A DNA stretch of 64,000 nucleotides from contig JAUPFV010000001.1 in assembly GCA_036936605.1 (NCBI GenBank), positions 215,541,530-215,605,529 of the forward strand, read 5' to 3'. Shown here piece after piece: positions 1 through 9,448 of the stretch. The first letter of the stretch is position 1; each line of letters starts with the position of its first letter. Made by a program: the position numbers and the translations under genes. This DNA comes from Limnanthes douglasii subsp. nivea. Lineage: Eukaryota; Streptophyta; Magnoliopsida; Brassicales; Limnanthaceae. The notes beneath the pieces were generated by a model that saw only the letters and a list, made by a program, of their open reading frames with translations, was not told where the DNA came from and ran no database searches.

Positions 1-795
1 ATGATTATTGTTGCGGTTGATTATTTTTCGAAGTGGGCAGAAGCAGAACCCTTAGATGGGACAAAAGCTAAGGATGTAATCAAGTTTATTCAAAGCAACA
101 TTTGCTACCGTTTTGGAGTACCTCGGAAAATAACAACTGATAATGGTCCTCAATTTAATAACAAGGAAATGGACTCATTTTGCTCTTCGAAAGGGATACA
201 GCAGTGTTTTTCCACTCCTTTTCATCCTCAGGCAAATGGACAGGTAGAAGTTACGAATAGATCTATTTTGGATGGCTTGAAGAAAAATTTGGCAGGAGCA
301 GCAGGGAAATGGCCAAATTATCTCCAAGAAGTATTATGGGCATATAGAACAACTCCTAGAGAGGCTACAAAAGAGACCCCTTTTTCTTTAGTATATGGGA
401 TGGACGCTGTGTGCCCTGCTGAATCTACATTGCCCTCTTATAGACTACTACAATATTCAGAGGCAGATAACGACGAGGCTAGAAGGGTGGAGCTGGATTT
501 GTTGGAAGAAAAAAGGGTCAAGGCACATTTGAATGTCATCCATTATCAAACATTAATGAGAAGCAGGTACGATGCTAAAGTTAAGAGAAGAGAATTCAAA
601 ATTGGTGATCTAGTGTTGCGAAAAGTGTTTCTACACACCAAGGAAAAACACCTCGGAAAATTGGCCCCGAATTGGGAAGGTCCTTACGAAGTTACAATGA
701 GGGTCAAACCAGGTTCTTACAGGTTATCAGATCGAGAAGGGAGGATGCTCAAGCACCCTTGGAACATAGAGCACTTGAAATTGTACTGTGAGTAA
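1..795 (+). CDS. Integrase C-terminal part of gypsy Pol (5' truncated by window edge)
   Basis: The reading frame is open from base 1 to a TAA at 793-795 and encodes 264 residues. It begins inside the rve catalytic core: the first acidic residue is in VAVDYFSKW (residues 4-12), the second in TDNGPQF (about 46-52), and the glutamate in HPQANGQVEV (about 75-84), which completes the DDE triad. A GPY/F-type C-terminal module follows (LAPNWEGPYEV, about 220-230), and there is no chromodomain. The protein ends EHLKLYCE, matching the ends of the other integrases in the window. The codon at base 1 is not the real start; the polyprotein extends upstream out of view. The protein joins element cDNA to host chromosomes. 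No lesion is seen in this part. Confidence 0.93.
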   Translation: MIIVAVDYFSKWAEAEPLDGTKAKDVIKFIQSNICYRFGVPRKITTDNGPQFNNKEMDSFCSSKGIQQCFSTPFHPQANGQVEVTNRSILDGLKKNLAGAAGKWPNYLQEVLWAYRTTPREATKETPFSLVYGMDAVCPAESTLPSYRLLQYSEADNDEARRVELDLLEEKRVKAHLNVIHYQTLMRSRYDAKVKRREFKIGDLVLRKVFLHTKEKHLGKLAPNWEGPYEVTMRVKPGSYRLSDREGRMLKHPWNIEHLKLYCE

Positions 796-829
796 AATTG
801 AACTTCGAATTTTTGTAAAACAGACACAC

Positions 830-876
830 TCTTTCCTTATCTGTTGGCCCAGAAAGGTTTTAACGAGGTGTCTGAT
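830..876 (+). other. Conserved noncoding block after integrase
   Basis: About 40 bases downstream of the integrase stop is a block whose core reads GGTTTTAACGAGGTGTC. The same block, with a core GTTTTAATGAGGTGTCCG, follows integrase in elements A, B, C and E. Its role is unknown; it may act in transcript 3' processing, RNA structure or plus-strand priming. Confidence 0.6.
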
Positions 877-1030
877 TGATATTGAATTTTTTAATAAAAT
901 TTCTTTTGGCCATTGGTTGTTTGTTAATGATGTGTGATTTATTATTTTGGTAATTTGGCAAAGATTGATCATCTTTGGAAATTGACCAAGAATAATTTTC
1001 CGAAGCGATAGCTTTGAAGAAACAACCAAA

Positions 1031-1280
1031 TTTTTCGAGGTGCCACGTCTTATGAGTGCATCTATTTTTCGAGGTGCCACGTCTTATGAGTGCATCTATT
1101 TTTCGAGGTGCCACGTCTTATGAGTGCATCTATTTTTCGAGGTGCCACGTCTTATGAGTGCATCTATTTTTCGAGGTGCCACGTCTTATGAGTGCATCTA
1201 TTTTTCGAGGTGCCACGTCTTATGAGTGCATCTATTTTTCGAGGTGCCACGTCTTATGAGTGCATCTATTTTACGAGGTG
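1031..1280. repeat. 34-bp tandem array in element 3' region
   Basis: Seven identical 34-bp units start at 1031, 1065, 1099, 1133, 1167, 1201 and 1235. A degenerate eighth unit starts at 1269. Each unit holds TTTTTCGAGGTGCCACGTC, which includes a GCCACGTC box with an ACGT core. The array lies between the integrase stop and the end of the antisense gene. Identity between units points to recent expansion. Tandem arrays in the 3' untranslated region of plant gypsy elements are known and can seed satellite DNA. There are no spacers, so it is not a CRISPR array. Confidence 0.97.
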
Positions 1281-1460
1281 TAATAACTTAAGTATTTATG
1301 TTTAAGAATAACCAGTTTAAACAAGTATGTCAGAAATTCAAGATATAAAAAAAAAAAGGGGAACAAGTGAATTCATCGTGGAATAAAATACGAAGTTTAC
1401 AAAAAAGGAGGACAGCATTTAATCACATACACAAAAAACAAAAGCGAACTGTTTGGTCTA

Positions 1461-4193
1461 TTAAGCATCATTCTCTTCTTCTTCATCTTCTGATGACGCC
1501 TCTTCGGAGTTATTTCCATCTTCTGAGGAAGAGCTTGGTGGCACTTCGAAAGCTTCCTTTGGGCGTTGCTCTTCTGGAACTCGTCTCCAAAGGTTTGATA
1601 AGTCCAACCTTGGACAAGCAGCATGAACTTCTCGAAGGATCTGAATAGATGTATCAATTTGAGTTTTCTTCATGCCTTCGAGCATCACAGAACTAACCTT
1701 AGTTTCAGCCTGTTTGACTGCAGCCTTCTTTTCTTCTTCGAATCCTGTTCGAAGTGTAGTAATCTCATTTTGGCTTTTTTCCAGTTTATCTTTTGTTTCC
1801 TTAACAAGTGCAGTAGCAGCGGAGATGGCAGTAGAATGTTCAGCTTTCAGACTTTCAAGAGCTCCTAGATGAGTAGTTTTAAGAGCTTCGATTTCCTCCT
1901 TGTGTTTTTTAAGAAGCTCTTCTTTCTCAGCTTCGAATTTTTGGAGTGCTTCATTTTTCGAAGTCTTTTCAGACTCTGTTTCTTTTCTACTCCTAGCTAG
2001 CTCTTGGGCAAGACGTTCCAGTTGGGTTTGGGATTTGCTCACCTCTTCGTATAATTTGGTGACTGCAGAAATTAGATTGGGGAAGGGTTGAAGAATTGAA
2101 ATTACCTCATCGGATTTTTCTGAATGAGGAAAGACCAATGGTTGGTGAACAGGAGCAAAAGGGTTAGATGTTGAAGCTGTAGCAGCCTCAGTAGAATTTG
2201 GAGGAGCAACGTTGGCAGGTTGAGAACCAGGAAATACAAAATCTCCACTTGAGTTGAAGTCCTCGAAGTTTAGATAGTCATCAATTTGTTTATCTCCAAG
2301 GTTTATACCTCCTTCAGGATTCACCTCGACAAAAGTTTTACCTCGTGCCTCGGAAGCTAGCACAGCCTCTAAGATATCAGCCTCATTCTTCTCATTGGGC
2401 TTGTTTGGCTTACTTCTATCTTTCTTTTTTGGAGAAGTTTGTTTTTTCTTTGTCTTTTTCAGAATGGGCTGGTCTTCCTCGGATATGGTGGGAAGCGAAG
2501 GTGCAGACGTTTTTCTCTTCCTTACACTCTTCGAAGTAGTGGGAGGTTTAGTTTTGCTGGTGGTGGGTTTCTTCTTTCCTTTCTTTTTCAAAGGAAGATG
2601 GCTGTCACTCCGGTTCCGAAGAGGAAGATAGCATTTCCCATCTGGTGCAAGAATCCTCTCAACTGCTAGAAGGGGATCTGGTGGCGTCATCGGATCCTGA
2701 GGGAAGTCTGCCCCTAAGGATATGCGCCAGAGATGGCTGTTAACGAAGTTAATGGGCTCGAATGCTGAATGAAAACTCTCTAAAAAGATAAGTTCTAAAA
2801 AGAGAAAAATAGTTAGCTAAGTAGTTTGAATCAAAAACAACTAAATAAACAAGGGAAGGTATCACTTACTACTGTCTCTCCAGGTAAGGGTGAGTTTGGA
2901 AGGATTGGTATCGGAAATCTCTTTGCCATTTTCCCAGGCACCTGACAGAAAGACAAATCTTTGTTTCCAGAACTTATCGGCTTCGAGGAGGTCGTCGATA
3001 ATTTTTAAGTCATCTTCAAGGGTTAAGTAATAAAAAGGCAAAACTGGGCCGTTTGAGACTTTGGTTACTGAGATGAAGTCCTCGATTTCGAGGGGAATTC
3101 CACCAAGCCTTGATACCATTATTGCTGAAAATAAGGTGAAGAGTAAGTTCGGAGTGACCTGTGTTGGGCACAGTTGATGGATTTCGAAGAACTTTACTAT
3201 CATCGGATCAAGGGGAAACCGAAGTCCCCAGTTGAAGAGCTCAGGGTACACTACTAGCTCATCTTTTTGACAGTTTAAGGGTGTTTCTCCTTCAACTGGT
3301 AATCGAAGAATCATGTTGTCAGTTAACCCCCATAGTTTTCTGAGTTGCTCCTTCTCTGATTCGAGGTAGTAACTGTAAGATACATTCTTCAAAGCAAGAA
3401 TGTACCAGGCAGAAAGAGGCTTGAGATTTTCTTGAACTAAGGAAGCAACATTATCAGGAAGAGTAATAAGAGCTTTTTTCCCTCGAGGTTTCTTTGGAGG
3501 AGCTACGCCTTCAGCCTCGGATTCCTCCTCGGCATCAGATTCAGTAGCTTCTGAATCATCCTTTTTATGACCTTCCTCGGAGTGACTTCGAGTTTGTGTT
3601 TCTTGTTGAGTCACAGGAATTGGCTGACTACACTCTGGTGTAGTATCATCCATTTCTTGTGGGGGAGGAGGAGAGTGTTGAGGAGTGGAAGAGGTTTTTG
3701 TTTCTTCACCCATTACTAAGAAAGATGATTTTTTGGAACGTTTAGCTCTAATAGCCTCGAATTGAGGAGGAAGTGTTTTGGTTTGAGGGTTTTTTGTCTC
3801 TTCGAATTGAAGGACAGGTGATTTAAGTGGTGATTTGTTATAAGTGGGTGGTTTGTCTAAAGTAACTACTTTAGGTTTCCGATGAGGTCTTAGTAGTGAA
3901 AGTTTGGTTGGATTTTGGAGAGAAGAGGTCGTTGAGCTACTTTCTGGGTTAGAAGTTAGAGGCGAAGACGAAGTAGCAAGGTTTGGATTAAAGTTGCCAT
4001 ATTTAAAAGTGGTGCAGGAAGAGTGAGGACCGTTATAGATCAACCCAGCAGCTTTGTATTCTTTGGCTCTTCGAGAAATACAAAGATAATCGTAGGCCCC
4101 AAATACTTGGTTACTGGAACCAGGGAAAAGATTTTTCTTTGATCTTACTGGTCTTCTGGGTTTGAATCTATTGTATTTAGGGTATCTTCTCAT
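1461..4193 (-). CDS. Antisense additional ORF (aORF), copy 1, two exons
   Basis: Proposed structure: exon 1 is 4193 down to 2870, the intron is 2869-2780, and exon 2 is 2779 down to 1461, giving 880 codons plus stop. I chose the ATG at 4193 (MRRYPKYNRF) because the open frame upstream of it holds no ATG. Exon 1 has a Ser/Pro-rich half, an acidic stretch before KKPRGKKALI, and a globular part (about residues 250-440) with LFNWGLRFPLDP and FLSGAWENGK, both also present in the aORFs of A, B and C. This part resembles the plant 'putative gypsy-type transposon' family (Pfam Transposase_28), recalled from memory. Exon 2 has lysine-rich NLS-like tracts, a long coiled coil and an acidic Ser/Glu tail. 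Retand aORFs have no established function. The frame is fully open, which is unusual in this window. It lies antisense to pol and converges on it. Confidence 0.85.
2780..2869 (-). other. Intron in aORF, copy 1 (90 bp)
   Basis: On the minus strand the donor is GTAAGT at 2869-2864 and the acceptor is TTTTTAG ending at 2780. Removal joins the two reading frames with phase 1 (one base before the donor, two after). Exon 2 then continues into FHSAFEP...NSHLWR, which aligns with the B copy (FHFAFTS...RSHLWN). Introns sit at the same place in A, B and C. Confidence 0.75.
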
Positions 4194-4234
4194 ACAATGG
4201 TTTTTGGTATGAAAGGTTACTTGGTAAGACAAGA

Positions 4235-4320
4235 GAAGATGAACAAGAGAAGATGAACAGGTTGAAGATGAGCAGGTTGAAGATGAACAGGTTGAAGATG
4301 AGTAGGTTGAAGATGAAGAA
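4235..4320. repeat. 15-bp tandem repeat in aORF leader
   Basis: Four units of GAAGATGARCAGGTT (one with AGTAGG) lie at 4249-4308, with partial units on both sides. They sit between the antisense TATA box and the chosen ATG, so they belong to the putative 5' leader of the antisense transcript. Read on the minus strand they could encode a Ser/Thr/Cys-rich run, but no ATG precedes it. Confidence 0.85.
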
Positions 4321-4380
4321 CAATCTGGAGATGTTTCAAAGGTGGATTCTCTAAAAAGCTCTTACTGAATGAATAGCTGA

Positions 4381-4390
4381 GTATTTATAG
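4381..4390 (-). promoter_or_regulatory. Candidate TATA box for aORF, copy 1
   Basis: The minus strand reads CTATAAATAC, about 190 bases upstream of the ATG at 4193. It is inside the element but outside the LTR. Element B has a similar box upstream of its aORF. Confidence 0.5.
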
Positions 4391-4776
4391 AGTAAAGAGT
4401 AACATCGAGAATGTGAAAGCAAGGAACAAGTAATCTCTTCTCATTCGCTGGAATATGAAACGAAAAGGAAACTAATGATGTCACAGGTCTACTACTAGCA
4501 GTCTAATCAGTCTATCGAGCAGAGTTTAGAAATTTCGAAGTGTTGTTAAACTATGTGTGAAGTAATCAGGTGTAAAAATCAAAGGCAACGCAGTACCACA
4601 AGAAGTTAAATTCGATGAGGAGTTGAATTCGAGGCAGTTGAGAAATTCATTTGCACTTACTCGCCAATTCGAAGAGACTCCTGGTTTATTGGATTTAATC
4701 ATAATAAAGATATAAAATAATGCTGATCCGAAGAAGAGTTCGAAGAGCTAATAGTTCTTATACATAGATATATAAG

Positions 4777-4791
4777 AACTAGGGGGGCTAC
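4777..4791 (+). other. Polypurine tract, copy 1
   Basis: AACTAGGGGGGCTAC directly precedes the LTR start TGATAAGG. Elements A and B have the related GGGCTAC and GGGGCTCC just before their 3' LTRs, so this is the likely plus-strand primer site. Confidence 0.75.
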
Positions 4792-5055
4792 TGATAAGGA
4801 AAAGTATTCTTTAGGGACTAAAGTGATAAATGCTGTAATTATAGGATTAAATTAGACTTTAGGAGGAACCTAGGGGTTAAGTTGTAAATTTAACAATATG
4901 TAACCGTTTTCTCTAACTAACTCACCTGGCCTATTTAAAGAGGCTGAGAGAGTTATTTTGACCTATGAAATATTCAGAGGTACTTTTCACTACTTGAATT
5001 TTCCACTGTAAACTCTCTGTTCTGAATTCACTCGTGACAACTTTAATTCACATCA
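4792..5055 (+). repeat. 3' LTR, copy 1 (right end uncertain)
   Basis: It starts with TGATAAGG right after the polypurine tract, and the TGAT start is shared with A and B. The end is placed near TTCACATCA because transposon-type coding sequence on the other strand begins there. Without the 5' LTR the end could be off by tens of bases. Confidence 0.55.
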
Positions 5056-5436
5056 TCTACCATTTGGATCATTCTCAATTAATTGTGCGGTGGCATAAAA
5101 CTTGCATACTAGTTATAGATACCAATCACAATTGAATCTAGCTAGTGTCATCCAACCTAGGCCATTAGTAGGTTCAATAAGTTTGATTTTTTTTTGCATA
5201 CCCTCTACTTCGATCAGTTCATCGTAATCCAAATACATACCCGCCCAAATTTTGGTTACACCTCGTGCTCCTTCCGGATTACGGATGCGAAGCTCCCCTT
5301 CGCCGCGATGTTCGATAGTCGCGTTCTCCGTTACCTAAATCTCTTCATACATCAAATCTTCGGCATCTCTCCTTCGTCTCGAGGATAATTCAACTCCTCC
5401 ACCTTGACGGGCTTGCTTTGATCTTCTCGAAGACAT
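5053..5436 (-). pseudogene. Decayed plant transposon-type gene, N-terminal fragment
   Basis: From an ATG at 5436 the minus strand encodes a basic N-terminus (MSSRRSKQARQGGG...). It then runs through two in-frame stops, TAG at 5335-5337 and TAA at 5113-5115, to a TGA at 5053-5055. The later part, with GLGWMTLARFNCDWYL and, after the second stop, LVCKFYATAQL, resembles the '(V/L)xxFYAN' region of the plant Transposase_32 type, judged by eye only. The rest of the gene is cut off at or near the LTR of copy 1. It starts divergently from the hAT transposase, with about 850 bases between the two ATGs. It could be a separate element or a segment carried by the hAT element. Confidence 0.45.
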
Positions 5437-5510
5437 TTAGCGAAACCTGAAATTTAAAATAGTGTTTGAAAATTATAAAAATAATTTAGAGAAGTGTAGT
5501 GTAGGTTAGA

Positions 5511-5576
5511 AGAGATAGATTTGTAGTGGAGAAGAGATATATTTGTAGTGGAGAAGAGATAGATTAGTAGTGGTGG
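5511..5576. repeat. 22-bp tandem repeat, three units
   Basis: Units at 5511-5532, 5533-5554 and 5555-5576 follow the pattern AGAGATAGATTTGTAGTGGA plus two bases. They lie in the presumed 5' leader of the minus-strand gene that starts at 5436. Confidence 0.85.
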
Positions 5577-5604
5577 TGTGAAAAATAGAATAGGAAATAT
5601 GTAG

Positions 5605-5612
5605 TATTTATA
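5605..5612 (-). promoter_or_regulatory. Candidate TATA box for the minus-strand gene
   Basis: The minus strand reads TATAAATA, about 170 bases upstream of the ATG at 5436. It pairs with the plus-strand TATA box at 5831, so the interval looks like a divergent promoter. Confidence 0.45.
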
Positions 5613-5654
5613 GGATTTTTTTTTTCAATTAGCCGTTTGATGATGTCATCCATG

Positions 5655-5790
5655 GCGTCATCGTGCGGACCATCCGGCCAGGCGTGCGGATCGATATCCG
5701 GATGGCCCGAATTTGCTGTCCGGGCGTCCGGATGCCCCGGACCGTGTGTCCGGACCATCCGGACATTGATCCAGATGGTCCGGAATTTGA
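5655..5790. repeat. GC-rich cluster of TCCGGA / CATCCGG motifs
   Basis: In about 130 bases there are repeated CCATCCGG, ATCCGGATGG, GTCCGGATG, GTCCGGACC and ATGGTCCGG words in both orientations, set in otherwise AT-rich DNA. They lie midway between the two divergent TATA boxes. Clustered short motifs near hAT ends often bind the transposase, but this cluster's role is inferred only. Confidence 0.6.
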
Positions 5791-5820
5791 TTTTATTTTT
5801 GAATTTTTGATTTTATTTTT

Positions 5821-5848
5821 GGGTCTCCTCTATAAATAGAGGAGACCC
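5821..5848 (+). promoter_or_regulatory. TATA box inside a perfect inverted repeat
   Basis: TATAAATA at 5831-5838 is flanked by GGGTCTCCTC (5821-5830) and its exact reverse complement GAGGAGACCC (5839-5848). It lies about 440 bases upstream of the hAT transposase start and is the probable promoter of that gene. The symmetry is striking and could be a protein-binding palindrome. Confidence 0.6.
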
Positions 5849-6281
5849 CAACTCAATACTCACACCTCTCAAACAACTCTCTACTTCTCTCTAAATCTAT
5901 CTACGTGTTCGAAATATTCTAGAAAACTATAATTACTTATTTTACATATTCTACTTCTACTTTCGAAATTGTTTGATTTTTGTTTTTCCGCAAATTGTTT
6001 CTATTTGATAAAAACACTTAAATAACGTTGGGATAACATTATAATAGCTCAATTAAGAGTTTCGTATAATTTATCAAGTTATTTACTTATTTTAGTTATT
6101 TAAATTAGTTGTTTTAATTTTAATTTTATTAGTTGTTCTTAGTTGTTATTAGTCTAAATTTAGTTGTTCTTAGTTGTTATTAGTTGTTATTAGTCTAAAT
6201 TAAGATTTTATTATTTGCAATATTAATTAGTTTCCATTAGTATTTTATTGCATATTAAAAAAAATTGTTATTAGTTTTAAA

Positions 6282-8437
6282 ATGAATTCAAAACGTAGAA
6301 ATACTAATGCTCACCCACCCGCTAATGTGGATCTCAATACCATAGATGAATTTTCTACAAACTTCCCTTACGTTGACACACTCTCCTCCCACGAAAGTGG
6401 TGGTGGAAGTACTAGTGCTGGGTCGAGATCTCGTAAGAAAACATCTTGGATTTGGAAACACTATACTCCATCAGATGATAGTTCATTAGTATTTGTAACG
6501 AGTGCAAAAAATGTTATCTTCACGTACGTGGAAATAGAAATATGGGCCCTAGCATAAAACATTTACTGAAACATCAAGTATATGATCCTACAAAACCTAA
6601 CCCAAATAATGTTTGCATGAACCCTCAAACAGGTCTTCCTTTTGAGTTTAACCACGATACGTATATGGAAGAAACAATGATTTATGCAGTTGGTAGTTTA
6701 CAACCATTTAGTTTTGGGGATTCTTGGAGATACGAAATCTGGATGCAAGCTGGGGTAAACCCACATGCAAAACGCATTCCATGTAGCTCTTTGCGATCGC
6801 TAGCCTTTAAATATTATTTAAAAAGAAAAAAAAAACATTATTCAAACTATGCTGACTTTGCCATGGAATATTTCGATTACTAGTGACATAGCTACTTTTA
6901 TTGATTTTGATATGCTATGTGTTACCCTTCATTGGATGGATACCGAATGGGTACTCCAAAGGAGAATTATATGGTTTGAATCAACTGGGAAGCATAACGC
7001 ACAATTAATTAGGGAGAGTATGGTTGAATGCATGAATATTTATGGCACTAAAAACAAGATTATGTCTATTTCGTTGGATAATGCATCTTCTAATATTAAT
7101 GCTATAAAATTGCTTATACAAGATTGCAATCCCCCTTTTCCAAAATTGTTTCACACCAAATGTTTATGCCACATACTTCAATTAATAACGAAAGACGGAA
7201 TACGTAAGGTTATGGGTGATTATATTGCCCCTATAAAAAATGGGATCCTATTTTGTACGACATCCGCTGCTAAAAAAAAGCTTTTAAAACACTTGTTACT
7301 TCAAATGGGAAACAATATAAGAAACTTATATTAGATGTTGAAACTAGATGGAATTCTACTTACACAATTCTTGCACGTGCGCATGTTTTTAAAGAAGAGA
7401 TTATGACGCTTTATAATACATCTTAACCTGAAACACCAATTGACAAAGAACATTGGAAATATTGTGCACACATGTTAAGATTTTTAAAACTTTTTAAAGA
7501 TAACACTCAAACCTTTTCTTCACAAAATCAACCTAATGCTCATTTGGCCCTTTTCACGATTACTAATCTTGCCATGCATATGAATGAATTTAGATCAAAT
7601 TTTGTATGCGTAGACATGGTGCCCAAAATGGAATATAAGTTCACAAAGTATTTTCATCCAATCCCTGATAGTTATTCATTTTCTTGCCTTTTAGATACTT
7701 TTTCACGAAAAGATAAATTTGAATGACTAGTTAGATGGTTTTATCAATATCTACAGTTTTCTACAACTAAACCACCGAAGGAACCAATTGACCCTGAAGG
7801 GTATATTACCGGTATATATGAATGTTTGTATAATATCTATGATAAGTATGCTGCAAGATATAGATCAAATACAACTACAAATGTAAGGAGTAGTAACAAT
7901 AGAGGTAGAGGGAGATGTTCTACTAACTACGTTCAAATGGTAATGTTACGAAGCAATGAATTTACAGAAACCCATCAATCTGATAATGAGCTGTCTAGAT
8001 ATTTGAGCACTAGGTTTAATTTTACGAATTTTCTCGACCAAGGTATTGAAGATATCACAAGATGGTGAGGTACCAAAACTGAAGAGTTTCCTATTCTTTG
8101 CAGGATTGTTAAAGAGATTTATGCAATACCTATGTCTACAGTTGCAAGTAAGTGTGCTTTCAGCCAAACGAGGTTGCAATACACGACTAAGAGAGCAAGA
8201 TTGACGGGCAAAGCACTTGGAGTGCTTGTGGCAGTCAAGGATTGGACAGCGGCGGATAAAAGGATGCAAGACAGAGAGTTTAGAGACGAAGTGAACGTAG
8301 ACGACATCTTCGAAGATTATCCGGATGATTACGAAGATACACTTGAACAAGAAATTACGGAAGAAAACGAAGCTGAAGGTGAATCAAATGAGGAAGAATA
8401 TTTTACTTACGAAGAAGACGAAGCCGAAGATAAATGA
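6282..8437 (+). pseudogene. hAT-family transposase, decayed
   Basis: Order of parts: an N-terminal segment with WIWKHYTPS (start of a BED finger) from the ATG at 6282. After a one-base shift comes the rest of the finger, CNECKKCYL ... HLLKH (about 6496-6570). The catalytic core follows (about 6850-7330), with LHWMDTEWVL, ISLDNASSN (a conserved aspartate region) and FHTKCLCHILQL. A middle region with FKLFKDNT-like blocks lies at 7472-7726. The C-terminal hAT dimerisation region (about 7970-8250) has RYLSTRFNF and IPMSTVASKCAFS, and an acidic tail ends at 8437. Several frameshifts and stops (for example TGA at 7724-7726 and 8066-8068) disable it. It matches the plant BED-type hAT transposases (RICESLEEPER-like) in length and order. 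Such enzymes cut and paste DNA in the nucleus. Confidence 0.88.
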
Positions 8438-9039
8438 TGTTTGTAATAATTATTTACTATTTTGTATTGTAATTTGAAAACATTTATACAACTCCTGGCC
8501 CGCAAGAGTATAAACTGTGAACGGCTAAATTAACCAAAAAAACTTTACCTTTTATTATAATAACAACAACTGTATTATGAAATACTTATAACTTCATAAG
8601 ATCTCATTTTGGTTTAAAATATAATAACAAACACTTGTAATATTTAAAACCAAATCACAATAGTAATCAAAATGTAATATTAAAATTATAACCATAGAAT
8701 TTGTAATATTTTACCATGATAAGATATAGTTTTGGTTTGTAATATTAAAATCAACACTACTAATATTAAATCTAAAAAAATGATAATAATATTCAAAATG
8801 TGATAATAACATAAGTAATATTTAAAATTTTGGACTATATAATAATTACAACACTTAAAATATTAATAACAAAAAAAAATTAATACTAACCAAAATGTAA
8901 TAATAATTTTATAATAATATACAATATCTCAATATTTTTTTAAATATAACTTTATATATGATTTTGGTTATAAAATAATTAAAACATTTATAATATTTAC
9001 AAATAAACCGTGGTTTTTTACAAATAAACCGTGATTTTG
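8438..9039. other. AT-rich 3' flank of hAT gene, no gene seen
   Basis: Very AT-rich sequence with many ATAATATT-like words. No open frame or motif stands out. It probably belongs to the 3' noncoding part of the hAT element. Confidence 0.6.
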
Positions 9040-9225
9040 CAGTCCTAGCGGTTTGCAGTCCTAATGGTTTGCGGTCCTGCCAGTTTACTCCTTATGCGGT
9101 CCTGGCGGTTTACGGTCCTAACGGTTTGCGGTCCTAATGGGCCAGTTTCGCAGTTAAACCACCAGTTCATAAACAGATTTCCAGCTTTGAATCGCGGTTC
9201 CTGAACCATTTTCCACCCACCCCTA
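9040..9225. repeat. Subterminal repeats and candidate 3' end of hAT element
   Basis: From 9040 to about 9145 a block built on GCGGTCCTAACGGTTT recurs about six times with variation. The stretch ends in CCACCCACCCCTA at 9213-9225, which resembles the 3' terminal inverted repeat common in plant hAT elements (ending CACCCCTA). The matching 5' terminus (TAGGGGTGG) was not found between 4.8 and 6.3 kb, so the 5' end is lost or diverged. An 8-bp target duplication cannot be confirmed. Confidence 0.55.
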
Positions 9226-9448
9226 CCTATATCCCTCTCTCTGATCTTTCCTAGCATCTGCCCTTGTTTCCCTTTCTCCTCTTCATTTGCTTTTCTTTTC
9301 TCCAATAATTCTCCTGGCTCTCGGTACCGAAAATTTTTAGTTGCTTGGTTTTTTAAGAATTCGTTCCGGAAACTCCTCGTCACTTTTCATCCATAATAGA
9401 AGTCTTCTCTCGTCTGTCGAAAGCAATCAATAAGACACCTACAAAAGA

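Larger units (their letters stand above)
1..5055 (+). mobile_element. Retand-like Ty3/gypsy element, copy 1 (3' part)
   Basis: The visible order is the integrase end, a noncoding spacer with a tandem array, an antisense spliced gene, a polypurine tract and the 3' LTR. The 5' LTR, gag, protease, reverse transcriptase and the start of integrase lie left of the window. An antisense extra gene between pol and the 3' LTR, and an integrase without a chromodomain, are known traits of the Retand group of the Tat lineage. The integrase and the antisense gene are both open, so this copy is comparatively young. The right end is uncertain, because no second LTR is available for comparison. Confidence 0.85.

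Noticed and set aside
1..795. Chromodomain after integrase
   Set aside because: The proteins end soon after the GPY module in copy 1, A, B and C.
727..1114. Two minus-strand open frames with the repeated peptide start MAPRKIDALIRR
   Set aside because: They are translations of the 34-bp array and its flank, and overlap the integrase end.
1031..1280. Regular 34-bp array as a CRISPR array
   Set aside because: The units are contiguous with no spacers, and the context is a plant retrotransposon.
4865..4880. CCTAGGGGTTAAG as the missing 5' terminus of the hAT element
   Set aside because: It matches only TAGGGGT of the expected TAGGGGTGGGTGG and lies inside the LTR of copy 1.
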